Assembly: GCF_030717995.2 (NCBI RefSeq)
Contig: NZ_CP157743.1
Location: 744,001 to 808,000 of the forward strand
DNA length: 64,000 nucleotides
Origin: Methylomarinum sp. Ch1-1
GTDB taxonomy: Bacteria; Pseudomonadota; Gammaproteobacteria; Methylococcales; Methylomonadaceae
Direction: 5' to 3'
Made by a program: the position numbers and the translations under genes. The notes under the pieces were generated by a model that had not been told where the DNA came from, made no database searches, and saw only the letters and a list, made by a program, of their open reading frames with translations. Numbering within the stretch: position 1 is the first letter of the stretch; each line of letters begins with the position of its first letter. This document shows positions 1 to 8,800 of the stretch, piece by piece.

Positions 1-621
1 GCGTCGGCCGCCACCTTGTTGAATCGACTGTTAAACAGATATCCGCAAAAAAAAGAATACTGGGAGCAACTTTCTTCCGTTTACCAGCAATTAAAGCAAT
101 ACCAAAAAGCGGTCAGCATTCAGCACCTAGCCTATGAAAAGGGTTTACTGAATTCGGAAAAAGAGATATTGGCGTTAACCAATTTATTTCTCTATGTCGG
201 TTCGCCTTACAAAGGCGCGAAGTTGCTGAGCGAAACGATCGCCAATAAACGGGTGCGCAGTAATTCTCGTAATTGGGAAACGCTGGCTAACGCTTGGCTA
301 CAGGCGAAAGAATTCGACAAGGCGATCTCAGCATTGGAGACGGCGTCAAAACTGAACGAAAAAGGCAGCCTGTATCAGCAATTGGGACAGATCTATGTGG
401 AACAGGAGCAATGGCAAAAAGCCATTGACGCCTTTAACAAGGCCGTCAACAAAGGCGGACTGAAACATCCAGGAACCGCCTACCTGTTAATGGGCATGAG
501 CTACTATGAACTAGGAAATGTCAAACAGGCGCGCTCAGCTTTCAATAAGGCCAAAGCCTACAAAAAGCAAAAAAAGTCGGCGTTGCAGTGGCTGGATTAT
601 ATCAGTAATCAAGACAGTTAA
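1..621 (+). CDS. TPR-repeat protein, C-terminal part (cut by window edge)
   Basis: The frame is open to the first base, so only the last 206 or so residues are present. The visible part is almost wholly tetratricopeptide-like: repeated helix pairs with conserved W/L, Y, G/A and A/F spacing, for example around YWEQLSSVYQQLKQYQKA, NWETLANAWLQAKEFDKA and LYQQLGQIYVEQEQWQKA. The pattern, including a late AYLLMGMSYYELG repeat and a QWLDYI tail, resembles the TPR protein that follows ExbB-ExbD-TonB genes in many gammaproteobacteria. The partner genes would lie left of the window, so this role is an inference. The binding partner is unknown. Confidence 0.8.
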   Translation, partial: ASAATLLNRLLNRYPQKKEYWEQLSSVYQQLKQYQKAVSIQHLAYEKGLLNSEKEILALTNLFLYVGSPYKGAKLLSETIANKRVRSNSRNWETLANAWLQAKEFDKAISALETASKLNEKGSLYQQLGQIYVEQEQWQKAIDAFNKAVNKGGLKHPGTAYLLMGMSYYELGNVKQARSAFNKAKAYKKQKKSALQWLDYISNQDS

Positions 622-777
622 AATCACGTACAACTGACACTGACCGGCTTTCATCACTCGCCAGTTTCAACCTAGTACAGCATCCATTTTCATCTGACGA
701 GTTATCGCCTTTCGCAAGCGCATGAATTCTTAGGTATTTTTAATGTCTTTACCCGCCATTTAGAATATGGTGCTGTA
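622..777. other. convergent intergenic gap
   Basis: The TPR gene and the minus-strand AP2-like gene converge here. I see no clear hairpin with a T-tract and no further gene. Confidence 0.4.
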
Positions 778-1290
778 CTAGACAGCGGCGTTCAGATTCG
801 GCTCTTCATACAGGCGCCGTTTTTTCCAACCGGCAAATTTACTGTCGTCGAAGTAAATATCGTGATCGATCGCGTGTTCATAACAGCTGCGGAACAAGCG
901 CGCCGTTCTGAAAGCGTGTAATTCGTCATCGGCGCTAACCGTTTCGACATTACCCACTTGGAAGGTCTTGTTGCGTGATTTGCCGTCTTTGACCCAGAAC
1001 ACGGTGTAACACAGATAGCTTTTATCTTTTCTGTGATCGTATTTAATCGTTCTGGAAACACCGGTAACGCCGGTTGTAGTTTTATTTTTAGGCGGTTTTA
1101 GAAAGCGAGTCTTGCTGCCTTTCAGCACCACCAACATCTGGTCGCGCCAAGTGATGGCGGCTTGCAGGGATTTGTTTCTGTTTCCCCAAAGTTTGTGAGA
1201 AAAATAACGACTGCTCTCCTTCCCCCGTCTTACAATGCGTACTTGATATCCGAATGCATCGGGTTCGGTAATATGTTTTACTTTTGCCAT
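778..1290 (-). CDS. AP2-like DNA-binding domain protein
   Basis: A basic protein of 170 residues. Two segments look like AP2/integrase-type three-stranded DNA-binding folds. The N-terminal one (about residues 12-50) has GYQVRIVRRGKESSRYFS followed by a WGNRNKSLQAAITWRD helix. The second (about 73-125) has TGVTGVSRTIKYD, a YTVFWVKDGKSRNKTFQVG hairpin and then a helix. GVxGV followed by a (W/F)xxxW(V)..G strand is the usual AP2 signature in bacterial proteins. No nuclease or integrase catalytic domain follows, so this is not a full homing endonuclease. It stands alone, divergent from the peroxiredoxin gene. The function is unknown; it could be a regulator or a relic of a mobile HNH-AP2 element. 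Confidence 0.55.
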   Translation of the reverse strand: MAKVKHITEPDAFGYQVRIVRRGKESSRYFSHKLWGNRNKSLQAAITWRDQMLVVLKGSKTRFLKPPKNKTTTGVTGVSRTIKYDHRKDKSYLCYTVFWVKDGKSRNKTFQVGNVETVSADDELHAFRTARLFRSCYEHAIDHDIYFDDSKFAGWKKRRLYEEPNLNAAV

Positions 1291-1548
1291 AATTTTTAAA
1301 CCTGAAGGGTGTGACTACCGCGGTAGTGGATAGTGTTATTAACATAACAAGGGATATAGCCTTGTTGTTATTTGTGTAGGTTTATGATTACAAATTATCG
1401 CTAAAGTAAAAATTAAATCAAGTAGAATTTTAATAAATAGTGAATAAATTCCGAGTAATTTAGTGTAGAATAGTTGAGATCCACTTGAACGAGTGGCAAT
1501 ATCTTTAACGTAATCTTTTGTTTTAGCAAAATTTTCTGGAGAAAAACG

Positions 1549-2154
1549 ATGAGCGTACTAGTAGGCAAACAAGCACCTGATTTTACAGTTCCTGCGGTAT
1601 TAGGCGACGGTCAAATTGTTGATTCCTTCAATTTTTCTGACGCCACCAGAGGAAAATATGCAGTAGTTGTGTTCTATCCCTTGGATTTCACCTTCGTTTG
1701 TCCTAGCGAGTTAATTGCGCTGGACCATCGTCTCGATGAGTTCAAAAGCCGTGGCGTTGAAGTGATTACCGTATCGGTCGACTCACACTTTACTCACAAT
1801 GCGTGGCGTAATACCCCTGTCAACGAAGGCGGCATCGGTCCGGTTCGTTATACGATGGCCGCCGATATCGGCCATACAATTTGCAAAGATTACGATGTAG
1901 AAGCCGAGGCGCCGTCGGTTGCTTATCGTGGCAGCTTCTTGATCGACCAAAACGGCATGGTGCGTCATCAAGTCGTTAACGATCTGCCATTAGGTCGCAA
2001 CATCGACGAATTGTTGCGTATGGTTGATGCGCTGCAGTTCCACGAAGAACATGGTGAAGTTTGTCCAGCCGGCTGGAACAAAGGCGATAGCGGCATGGAT
2101 GCAAGTCCTGAAGGGGTCGCTAAATACCTAGGCGCCAATGCCGACAAATTGTAA
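1549..2154 (+). CDS. typical 2-Cys peroxiredoxin (AhpC/Prx1 group)
   Basis: A cytoplasmic thiol peroxidase of 201 residues that reduces H2O2 and organic hydroperoxides. The peroxidatic cysteine is C51 in the YPLDFTFVCPSE motif. The resolving cysteine is C172 in the EVCPAGW motif near the C-terminus, so the enzyme should form the inter-subunit disulfide of typical 2-Cys enzymes. The GGIGPVRYTMAAD loop and an extended C-terminal tail suggest the sensitive, hyperoxidisable Prx1 type. A GGAG ribosome-binding site lies 9 bases before the ATG, and a strong terminator follows the stop, so it is probably monocistronic. No AhpF or thioredoxin reductase gene lies next to it. trxA, further along the window, is a plausible reductant. 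Confidence 0.93.
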   Translation: MSVLVGKQAPDFTVPAVLGDGQIVDSFNFSDATRGKYAVVVFYPLDFTFVCPSELIALDHRLDEFKSRGVEVITVSVDSHFTHNAWRNTPVNEGGIGPVRYTMAADIGHTICKDYDVEAEAPSVAYRGSFLIDQNGMVRHQVVNDLPLGRNIDELLRMVDALQFHEEHGEVCPAGWNKGDSGMDASPEGVAKYLGANADKL

Positions 2155-2183
2155 GCATTTTTAGGCTGTCGGTTTTTAGCCAG

Positions 2184-2216
2184 AAGGCGCATTGTTTCGG
2201 CAATGCGCCTTTTTTA
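2184..2216 (+). terminator. rho-independent terminator of the peroxiredoxin gene
   Basis: An 11-bp perfect stem (AAGGCGCATTG / CAATGCGCCTT) with a 6-base loop containing TTCG is followed by a run of T. It starts 30 bp after the stop codon. Confidence 0.9.
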
Positions 2217-2412
2217 TTACGCGGCCATCTGTCATAAACAGATCTGCGATTCGAAGTGGGTATCGCTTTCGGTAGTCCGAGAAACAGCCGCTAACAAGCG
2301 AAGCGCTGGACTTATTCGCTTCAGGGCTACCTCATTAAATGAATGAGTGGCAAAACAGAAAATTAACAATAAATACCAGTAATTCTCAGTTTAAGTATTT
2401 TTGCAGGGTTTA

Positions 2413-2583
2413 GGGCATGAGGTGTGTCTGTCGAGGAGTGCCGTTCACCCAGCACCTAAATAAACGACGATAATAAATCATAGCCAATAGTCTATGGTAT
2501 TTAGGTGCTGGGTAAACCCATCCCTGGGGGCTTGACGGCAGCGTCCTTGCTGCCGACATCCTCGCCAAACACACCCCATGCCC
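2413..2583. repeat. large imperfect inverted repeat (MITE/BIME-like)
   Basis: The outer arms GGGCATGAGGTGTGTCTG (2413) and the complement of AACACACCCCATGCCC (ending 2583) pair, as do the inner arms CCCAGCACCTAAATA and TATTTAGGTGCTGGG (2498). The right arm carries about 35-45 extra bases, including a small GGCAGCGTCCTTGCTGCC hairpin. The centre is AT-rich and also pairs (CATAG / CTATG). No coding sequence is present. It looks like a non-autonomous mobile element or a structured intergenic repeat. Confidence 0.65.
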
Positions 2584-2628
2584 TTTTTGAACGCCAAAGT
2601 GGGAATTGCTGAATAAATACGCCTAAAG

Positions 2629-2668
2629 TAAGTTAAACGTTTAGGGTGTGTTAAATAACCCGCCCCGC
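2629..2668. repeat. GC-rich palindrome family, diverged copy
   Basis: It shares TAAGTTAAACGTTT and the right half TTAAATAACCCGCCCCG with the copy at 2971-3013. The left half has decayed to AGGGTGTG, so the palindrome is imperfect. Confidence 0.7.
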
Positions 2669-2818
2669 GTACAGGCCAATTTTGCCCCGGTGGCGGTTTT
2701 TGGCGGCTTGCTTCGCGAAGCCGCCCTACGGTGCGAGGGTGTGCTGACGATAGGAAGCGCAACGGTTTTTGATGCACTTCACGTTGTTCAGCACATCCGA
2801 AGGCAAGACGCTGCTTTG

Positions 2819-2877
2819 TGTAGGAGCGCCGCCCCCGGCACGAAAAGAGCCATTCGGCCCGAGGGCGGGCCTCCTAC
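2819..2877. repeat. TGTAGGAGCGCCGCC repeat with inverted end
   Basis: The 25 bases starting TGTAGGAGCGCCGCCCCCGG recur, with one change, at 38644-38668. The far end GCGGGCCTCCTAC is roughly the inverse of the left end, giving a REP-like hairpin with GTAGGAG / CTCCTAC ends. Confidence 0.7.
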
Positions 2878-2970
2878 GGGCAAACTTTGGCGGAGCCGCG
2901 GCGCAAGTAGCCGCATGTCGCTATGCGAAATGCAGGTCAATGAGGTCCTGAACGATTCAACCGTGACTAG

Positions 2971-3013
2971 AGTAAGTTAAACGTTTGGGGCGGGTTAAAT
3001 AACCCGCCCCGCC
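2971..3013. repeat. GC-rich palindrome family, intact copy
   Basis: The core at 2987-3010 is a near-perfect 24-bp palindrome: GGGGCGGGTTA, two centre bases, then TAACCCGCCCC. It is preceded by TAAGTTAAACGTTT, as at 2629. A third copy is at 53920-53953. Confidence 0.8.
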
Positions 3014-3076
3014 GAGAGGGATGACGCGATATTAACCAATGTGTTGGTTCAGGTATTTTTTAATGAGGGAGCCCTG

Positions 3077-3361
3077 TTATTCGCTTGCCGCCGCGCTGCC
3101 GATCAATTTCTTTCTGATAAAATAAGCTGCCACTAGTGCAAAAACGACTGGAATCTGAGTGACTAGAAAAACCGCTACCGCACTTTTGGCGAACATGCCG
3201 GTTAACGAAGAAAGAATCAGTTTGTTAGCCAGCCACCAGGTTATCCAATAACCTATCAAACCGATGATCGCCCACTTGATGGGCGGTTCCCCTATCTTCT
3301 TCCCGCTGAGATAAAACCATACCAACACCAGAATTCCGGCAAATTTAGCAAGTAGCAACAT
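3077..3361 (-). CDS. small three-helix inner-membrane protein, unknown function
   Basis: The start is set at ATG 3361 because AGAGGA lies 7 bases upstream; a longer frame to 3439 has no good ribosome-binding site. The 94-residue product has three hydrophobic stretches: LLLAKFAGILVLVWFYL, WAIIGLIGYWITWWLA and AVAVFLVTQIPVVFALVAAYF. It ends in a basic IRKKLIGS tail. I do not recognise the family. It is divergent from the asmA-like gene and may be only a neighbour. Confidence 0.6.
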   Translation of the reverse strand: MLLLAKFAGILVLVWFYLSGKKIGEPPIKWAIIGLIGYWITWWLANKLILSSLTGMFAKSAVAVFLVTQIPVVFALVAAYFIRKKLIGSAAASE

Positions 3362-3509
3362 GCATAGATCCTCTTTGATTATGAAAAAGCACGCATTGAT
3401 TGATTTAGAATTTAATCCGGTTAGAATCAGTAACAACACGCTGTGATGGATCGATTATCATATTCGATATCCAAATTCATTACATCTTTTTAACTACATG
3501 GAGATTCAG

Positions 3510-5636
3510 ATGGGCAAGCCGCTTAAAATCCTGTTAACAGTTATCGCAACCTTAGTACTGTTAATCATGGTTGCCGCCGTCGTGTTACCTTTTGTTATCG
3601 ACCCCAATGATTTTAAGCCGCAAATCCAGGCAGTCGTCAAAGACCATACCGGGCGCGAACTCAGCATCGAGGGAGACCTGGAGCTGTCGATATTTCCATG
3701 GATAGGACTGTCAACCGGACGGTTGTCCTTGAGCAATGCCGAGGGCTTCAACGGCAAGCCCTTCGCCGAGATAGAACAAAGCGATATCAAGGTTAAATTG
3801 CTGCCGCTGTTGTCGAAACAGGTGGAGGTCAATCGCATTGTGCTTAAGGGCTTGGCGCTCAATTTGGCCAAGAACAAGCAAGGAGTTACTAACTGGGATG
3901 ATCTGGTTCCGGCAAAGGAAGAAAAGAAAACCTCTGCGGCCGAGGAAAAACCATCCTCGCCCAAGACCGATACCAGCAGCGCGCTTGCCGCACTGGCGAT
4001 AGGCGGTCTGTCGATCGAAGACGCCAATATCGTCTGGGACGATCGGCAAGCGGGTAAACATACCGAGATCAAGGATTTTAACCTGGTCACCGACGAACTG
4101 GCATTTGCCGAACCGATAGGCATCGATTTGTCGTTGACGCTGATCAATCAAGAACCGCAGTTGACCGAACATCTCAGTTTCACGACCGATGCGGTCATCA
4201 ATGAAAAATTCGATATCATCAAGCTGAATGGCTTGCAGTTGAATAGCGAGACCAGTGGTAAAGCGATACCCGGAGAAAAGCTTCAGGCTACGCTGCAATC
4301 CGAGGTCGCTATCGATTTGACGCAGCAAACCCTGGATATCTCTAAGTTGAAGCTTAGTTCCGGCGATTTAATGGTCAATGCCGACATCAAGGGCACGCAA
4401 ATCAAAGATAAGCCGGTTTTCCAGGGACCGATCAGTATTGCCGAATTCAACTTGGCTAAATTGCTGAAAGACATGAGCATTGCGCTGCCGGCGATGCAGG
4501 ACGGCGACGCCCTGAGCAGCTTGTCGGCCAATTTCAATCTTCAGGCGACGGATACCAGCGTCACCATGCAGAATCTACAGCTGAAACTGGATGACAGCAC
4601 CTTAAAAGGCTCCGCCGGCATCAAAAACTTCGCGACTCAGGCGATTGTTTTCGATCTTAACCTGGATGCTATCGATGCCGACCGTTATATGCCGCCGGCC
4701 AAGCCACAAGCTAAAGGCGGAAAAACGGGCGCCGCATCATCCGCCGCGGTGGCTGCGGCCGGCGCGGCGTTACTGCCTGTCGATACCCTGCGGGGATTGA
4801 ATGCCAACGGTAATCTGGCGATCGGTAAGTTGAAAATCAACAACTTGAGCATGCAGGATATTCGTTTGAAACTGAATGCCGCCAACGGTGTAGTCAAAAC
4901 CGAGCAGGTTATTAACAAGCTGTATCAAGGCGCTTTTTCAGGAAACACGACGATTAATGTCAAGGGCAGCCGCCCTACGATCGCGTTGCGTGAAGCGCTG
5001 AACAATGTTCAGGTCGAGTCCTTATTGCAGGATCTGCAGGGAGGGAAAAGCAAAATGTCCGGCATCGTTAATCTGAACGCCGATCTGCGCGGCTCCGGGA
5101 ACAGCGTGGCGGCGATCAAATCCTCGCTGGACGGCAAGCTCGATTTCAACTTCAAGGATGGGGTGATCAGAGGCTTCAATCTGCAAAAGATGATCGATAA
5201 CACGAAGGCGCTGATTGAGGGGTCGCCGCTGCCGACCGAAAACAAGAATGATCAGACCGTGTTTTCGGTCATCAGCGGGTCGGCGACGGTTAATGACGGC
5301 CTGGTGAGAAATAATGACCTGCAAGCGCTGTCTTCAAGAGTGCATGTTGACGGCGAAGGCACGGCAAACCTGGTTAATGAAAAACTGGATTATAAAATCC
5401 ACGGCAAATTGATCAAAAAAGCGACCGGCGATCAGCCCGAAAAGGTAAAAGGCGTGCCGTTGATCATTAAAATCGGTGGAACATTTAATAAACCGTCTTA
5501 TACACTGGATGTACCGGCGATGCTGTTGGAGAAAAACAAAGGCAAGATCGAAGAGAAGAAAGAAGAAGTGCTGAAAAAACTGGATGAAAAACTGGGTCCT
5601 GGCGCCAGCGATTTGCTCAAGGGGCTTTTCAGATAA
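3510..5636 (+). CDS. AsmA-family envelope protein
   Basis: A predicted protein of about 708 residues with one N-terminal membrane anchor (about residues 5-30) and the rest in the periplasm. The AsmA N-terminal signature follows the anchor: DPNDFKPQIQAVVKDHTGREL, then IEGDLELSIFPWIGLSTG and LLPLLSKQVEVNRIVLKGL. The AsmA-like C-terminal region has VRNNDLQALSSRVHVDGEG. A Lys/Glu-rich stretch at about 140-160 looks like a flexible insert. AsmA-like proteins form elongated beta-groove structures linked to phospholipid transport between membranes, a role inferred here from family. ATG 3510 is preferred over 3498 because GGAGA sits 6 bases before it. mutY follows after 43 bp. Confidence 0.88.
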   Translation: MGKPLKILLTVIATLVLLIMVAAVVLPFVIDPNDFKPQIQAVVKDHTGRELSIEGDLELSIFPWIGLSTGRLSLSNAEGFNGKPFAEIEQSDIKVKLLPLLSKQVEVNRIVLKGLALNLAKNKQGVTNWDDLVPAKEEKKTSAAEEKPSSPKTDTSSALAALAIGGLSIEDANIVWDDRQAGKHTEIKDFNLVTDELAFAEPIGIDLSLTLINQEPQLTEHLSFTTDAVINEKFDIIKLNGLQLNSETSGKAIPGEKLQATLQSEVAIDLTQQTLDISKLKLSSGDLMVNADIKGTQIKDKPVFQGPISIAEFNLAKLLKDMSIALPAMQDGDALSSLSANFNLQATDTSVTMQNLQLKLDDSTLKGSAGIKNFATQAIVFDLNLDAIDADRYMPPAKPQAKGGKTGAASSAAVAAAGAALLPVDTLRGLNANGNLAIGKLKINNLSMQDIRLKLNAANGVVKTEQVINKLYQGAFSGNTTINVKGSRPTIALREALNNVQVESLLQDLQGGKSKMSGIVNLNADLRGSGNSVAAIKSSLDGKLDFNFKDGVIRGFNLQKMIDNTKALIEGSPLPTENKNDQTVFSVISGSATVNDGLVRNNDLQALSSRVHVDGEGTANLVNEKLDYKIHGKLIKKATGDQPEKVKGVPLIIKIGGTFNKPSYTLDVPAMLLEKNKGKIEEKKEEVLKKLDEKLGPGASDLLKGLFR

Positions 5637-5679
5637 TTATCCTGCGGCGAAGTTTTATGTGGATGCCGGCCTAGACGCC

Positions 5680-6747
5680 ATGACACCTGAAATATTCCAA
5701 CGCCGCATCCTCGGCTGGTTTGACCGGCACGGCCGCAAAGACCTGCCCTGGCAGCAAAACATCAATCCCTACCGGGTTTGGGTTTCGGAAATCATGCTGC
5801 AGCAAACCCAGGTCGCGACGGTGATCCCCTACTTTCAGCGCTTCATGGTCCGTTTCCCGGATGTGTTCAGACTGGCCGAGGCGCCGCTCGATGAGGTTTT
5901 GCAGCACTGGGCGGGTCTCGGTTACTACGCCCGAGCCAGAAATCTGCATAAATCCGCGCGTATCGTCGCCGACAATGGCGGCGTGTTTCCAGACACCCTA
6001 GACTCGATGAGTGAGTTGCCCGGCATCGGCCGTTCCACCGCCGGGGCGATATTGAGCATCGCCTGTGGACAAAGTCATCCGATCTTGGATGGCAACGTCA
6101 GGCGGGTATTGGCTCGTTTTCATGGCATACATGGCTGGTCCGGCGACAGCAAGGTCAATAAGGAATTGTGGAGCGTCAGTCGTCGTTACACGCCGCTGCA
6201 ACGCACTGCCGATTACACCCAGGCGATGATGGATATGGGGGCGACGCTATGCACCCGGAGTAAGCCCAATTGCGATGGCTGTCCGTTGGGCACTGCTTGT
6301 TTTGCCTTTCGGGAAAATAAAACCGATGTGTTGCCGACCCCGAAGCCGCGCCAGAAAATACCGGTGAAACAAGCCTTTTGGCTGCTGTTGAAAAACGACG
6401 AACAACAAGTATTGTTACAAAAAAGACCGCCTAGCGGCATCTGGGGCGGATTATGGAGTTTGCCCGAATTCGTCAGTCTGGCGGAATTGCAGCAGTGGTG
6501 TCTAGAGAAAAATTATCCGGTGCGACGCCTTCGAGAATTGGCTAGCCAGCGCCATACCTTCTCTCACTATCATCTCGACTATACCGCCGTCATCGTCGAG
6601 AGTGAAAACCCCAATAATAATGTGATGGAAGCAAATCTGGCAGTCTGGTATAAAACCAGTCAAATTGACTCATTAGGTTTACCTGCGCCGGTAAAGAGAT
6701 TATTGCAGGATCAACAGATAGAGGAAGAGTATGACGAGAATGGTTAA
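5680..6747 (+). CDS. mutY: A/G-specific adenine glycosylase
   Basis: Removes adenine mispaired with 8-oxoguanine or G in base-excision repair. From ATG 5680 the protein is 355 residues, close to the E. coli length of 350. Visible features are catalytic E37 in SEIMLQQTQ, a helix-hairpin-helix LPGIGRSTAGAI, catalytic D137 in ILDGNVRRV, and a [4Fe-4S] motif C190-x6-C197-x2-C200-x5-C206. A C-terminal NUDIX-like 8-oxoG recognition domain begins near QAFWLLLKNDEQQVLLQKRP. The open frame extends upstream to 5584, but that part overlaps asmA and is unlike MutY. GTG 5657 is an alternative start. The 3' end overlaps yggX by 17 bp, so they are co-transcribed. Confidence 0.95.
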   Translation: MTPEIFQRRILGWFDRHGRKDLPWQQNINPYRVWVSEIMLQQTQVATVIPYFQRFMVRFPDVFRLAEAPLDEVLQHWAGLGYYARARNLHKSARIVADNGGVFPDTLDSMSELPGIGRSTAGAILSIACGQSHPILDGNVRRVLARFHGIHGWSGDSKVNKELWSVSRRYTPLQRTADYTQAMMDMGATLCTRSKPNCDGCPLGTACFAFRENKTDVLPTPKPRQKIPVKQAFWLLLKNDEQQVLLQKRPPSGIWGGLWSLPEFVSLAELQQWCLEKNYPVRRLRELASQRHTFSHYHLDYTAVIVESENPNNNVMEANLAVWYKTSQIDSLGLPAPVKRLLQDQQIEEEYDENG

Positions 6748-7003
6748 ATGCGTGAAACTGGGGATTGAAGCGGAAGGTTTGGAACAACCGCCGTTTCCCG
6801 GCCCGAAAGGACAATATATTTATGAGCATGTGTCGAAACAGGCTTGGCAGGAATGGCTGAACATGCAGACTATGATTATTAACGAGCAGCGTTTGGCCAG
6901 CTTCGATCCCAGATCGAAGAAGATCCTGGAAGAAGAAAGGGAAAAATTTCTGTTTTCCGGTGGATTCGAAATGCCGGAAGGCTACGTGCCGCAAAAAGAC
7001 TGA
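6731..7003 (+). CDS. yggX: Fe(II)-trafficking / oxidative-damage protection protein
   Basis: A 90-residue YggX family protein with conserved C7 (MTRMVKCVKL), PGPKGQ, SKQAWQEWLNMQTMIINE and FLFSGG motifs. YggX protects labile Fe-S clusters and is the conserved downstream partner of mutY, whose product has an Fe-S cluster; the order here is the same. Start ATG 6731 lies inside the mutY 3' end, 3 bases after a GAGGAAGA stretch. ATG 6740 is possible but would shorten the conserved N-terminus. Confidence 0.95.
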   Translation: MTRMVKCVKLGIEAEGLEQPPFPGPKGQYIYEHVSKQAWQEWLNMQTMIINEQRLASFDPRSKKILEEEREKFLFSGGFEMPEGYVPQKD

Positions 7004-7361
7004 ATCTAAGGGTTCAAATATGCATTAAACGCTGAGAGTTCGTGCCTGAAAAATCAAGGAGTTGTAAGTCGATGTTTGCAGTCATGTCCCAGCTAACTTG
7101 CTCCGAAAGCCGCCATGAGTACGTCCATGGCGGCTAACTGCTTCTGCTTCACGCTGCACTTGCACATCCTTGTGCGGTGTAAGCTTTAATGCAGCCATGC
7201 TGCATGTGTTTCTACATAACTCACTGAGGCATGACACGCTAAGCATTTAATCTCTGAATTCAAGATTAAATGCTTTACCTTGAACCTAAAGCTTTTGTAA
7301 CTATTCAGCTTGATGCTGAGAAAATCATTTTTATACTGAATAGTTAGTGTGGCCAAGCTTT
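7004..7361. other. gap between yggX and rho, with MITE-related sequence
   Basis: About 7106-7190 (CATGAGTACGTCCATGGC to GTGCGGTGTAAGCTTT) is clearly related to the interior of the MITE at 37083-37268. A short element with the MITE ends lies at 7297-7347. No gene is present. Confidence 0.55.
7297..7347. mobile_element. 51-bp minimal element with MITE terminal repeats
   Basis: The ends GTAACTATTCAG and CTGAATAGTTAG are perfect inverted repeats over 11 bp and match the ends of the MITEs at 37083 and 54172. The interior is AT-rich and only about 27 bp long. It sits 14 bp past the rho stop codon, between convergent yggX and rho, so it could also act as a two-way terminator hairpin. Confidence 0.6.
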
Positions 7362-8618
7362 TTACCGCTTCATCGATTCGAAAAATTCTGCGTTGGTTTT
7401 AAAGTCTTTCAGTTTGCCCAGCAAAAATTCCGAAGCGGCCATTTCATCCATCGGCTGCAGTATTTTGCGCAGAATCCAGGTTTTTTGCAGTTCTTCCGGC
7501 TCGACTAGGTATTCCTCGCGACGTGTGCCGGAGCGATTGATGTTGATCGCGGGATAGATGCGTTTTTCGGCGATTTTGCGTTCCAGATGCAATTCCATGT
7601 TGCCGGTGCCTTTGAATTCTTCGTAGATCACTTCATCCATGCGTGAGCCGGTATCGATCAAGGCGGTCGCGAGGATGGTCAGACTGCCGCCCTCTTCGAT
7701 ATTTCTAGCCGCACCGAAAAAGCGTTTCGGTTTCTCCAGTGCATTGGCGTCGACGCCGCCCGACAGCAGTTTGCCGGAAGACGGCACCACCATGTTGTAA
7801 GCCCTCGCCAGACGGGTGATCGAGTCTAACAGAATAACGACATCGTGTTTGTGCTCAACAAGACGACGGGCTTTTTCGATGACCATTTCGGCGACCTGGA
7901 CATGACGCGTGGCGGGTTCGTCAAAGGTGCTGGAAACCACCTCGCCGCGCACGCAACGCTCCATCTCGGTCACCTCTTCCGGACGTTCATCGATCAATAA
8001 CACGATCAGATAGCATTCTGGATTGTTTTCGGCGATAGAGTGGGCGATATTCTGCATGATCATCGTCTTACCGGCTTTGGGCGGCGATACGATCAGCCCC
8101 CGTTGTCCTTTGCCGATAGGCGCCACCAAGTCGATGATGCGGCCTGTCAGGTCTTCGCTGGAGCCGTTGCCCTGCTCTAGTCTAAAGCGTTTATTGGCGA
8201 ATAAGGGGGTGAGGTTGGAAAAGAGGATTTTATGCTTGGCGTGTTCCGGGGCTTCGAAGTTGATGCTTTCGACCTTCAGCATCGCGAAATAACGTTCACT
8301 GTCCTTTGGCGGCCTGATTTTACCGCTGACGGTGTCGCCGGTGCGCAGACCGAATCGCCTTATCTGACTGGGGGAAACATAGATGTCATCGGGGCCGGCA
8401 AGATAAGAACAGCCGGGAGTTCGTAAAAAGCCGAAACCATCCTGCAGTATTTCCAGTACGCCATCACCATAAATATCTTCACCACTTTTTGCCTGGCTTT
8501 TCAGAATGGCAAAAATTAATTCCTGCTTTCGGGCTCTGGCGATATTATCAAGGCCTAAAGATTCGGCAATGGAAATAATTTCATTAATCGGTTTTAGTTT
8601 TAACTCGGAAAGATTCAT
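7362..8618 (-). CDS. rho: transcription termination factor Rho
   Basis: Hexameric RNA-dependent ATPase that releases transcripts. From the ATG at 8618 the protein is 418 residues (E. coli 419), starting [15 protein letters not shown]. Visible parts are the Rho N-terminal helical domain, the RNA-binding cold-shock-like domain ([30 protein letters not shown]), Walker A (PPKAGKT), the Q-loop region ([15 protein letters not shown]) and a KGTGNMEL stretch. The open frame extends to 8666, but the extra 16 residues are not Rho-like. It follows trxA on the same strand after a 182-bp leader, as in the E. coli trxA-rho order. Confidence 0.97.
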   Translation of the reverse strand: MNLSELKLKPINEIISIAESLGLDNIARARKQELIFAILKSQAKSGEDIYGDGVLEILQDGFGFLRTPGCSYLAGPDDIYVSPSQIRRFGLRTGDTVSGKIRPPKDSERYFAMLKVESINFEAPEHAKHKILFSNLTPLFANKRFRLEQGNGSSEDLTGRIIDLVAPIGKGQRGLIVSPPKAGKTMIMQNIAHSIAENNPECYLIVLLIDERPEEVTEMERCVRGEVVSSTFDEPATRHVQVAEMVIEKARRLVEHKHDVVILLDSITRLARAYNMVVPSSGKLLSGGVDANALEKPKRFFGAARNIEEGGSLTILATALIDTGSRMDEVIYEEFKGTGNMELHLERKIAEKRIYPAININRSGTRREEYLVEPEELQKTWILRKILQPMDEMAASEFLLGKLKDFKTNAEFFESMKR

Positions 8619-8800
8619 ATTAAAAGAGCGTTCAGGAAATGCAACACGACAGAAGGCCGCGGTCACGAAGAAAGGGTTAATAATTAGGGATAAAAAGACA
8701 GAAATAGGGGCGCGCTGAAATAAGCACGTGGTGAGTATAACGCAATGGAGCGGGCCCGTCCAAATAATTTTTACCGGACCCTTCCAAGCAATGCTGCCGA

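Larger units (their letters stand above)
2217..3076. other. 860-bp gene-free, repeat-rich gap
   Basis: This gap holds the 2413-2583 inverted repeat, two copies of a GC-rich palindrome family (near 2629 and 2971), one TGTAGGAGCGCCGCC repeat (2819) and a GGCGGCTTGC / GCGAAGCCGCC hairpin near 2702-2725. Short open frames inside it (for example 2648-2980) follow the repeats and have no protein-like features. Confidence 0.7.

Noticed and set aside
2648-2980. 110-codon open frame in the repeat-rich gap
   Set aside because: It spans three repeat units and has no protein-like features.
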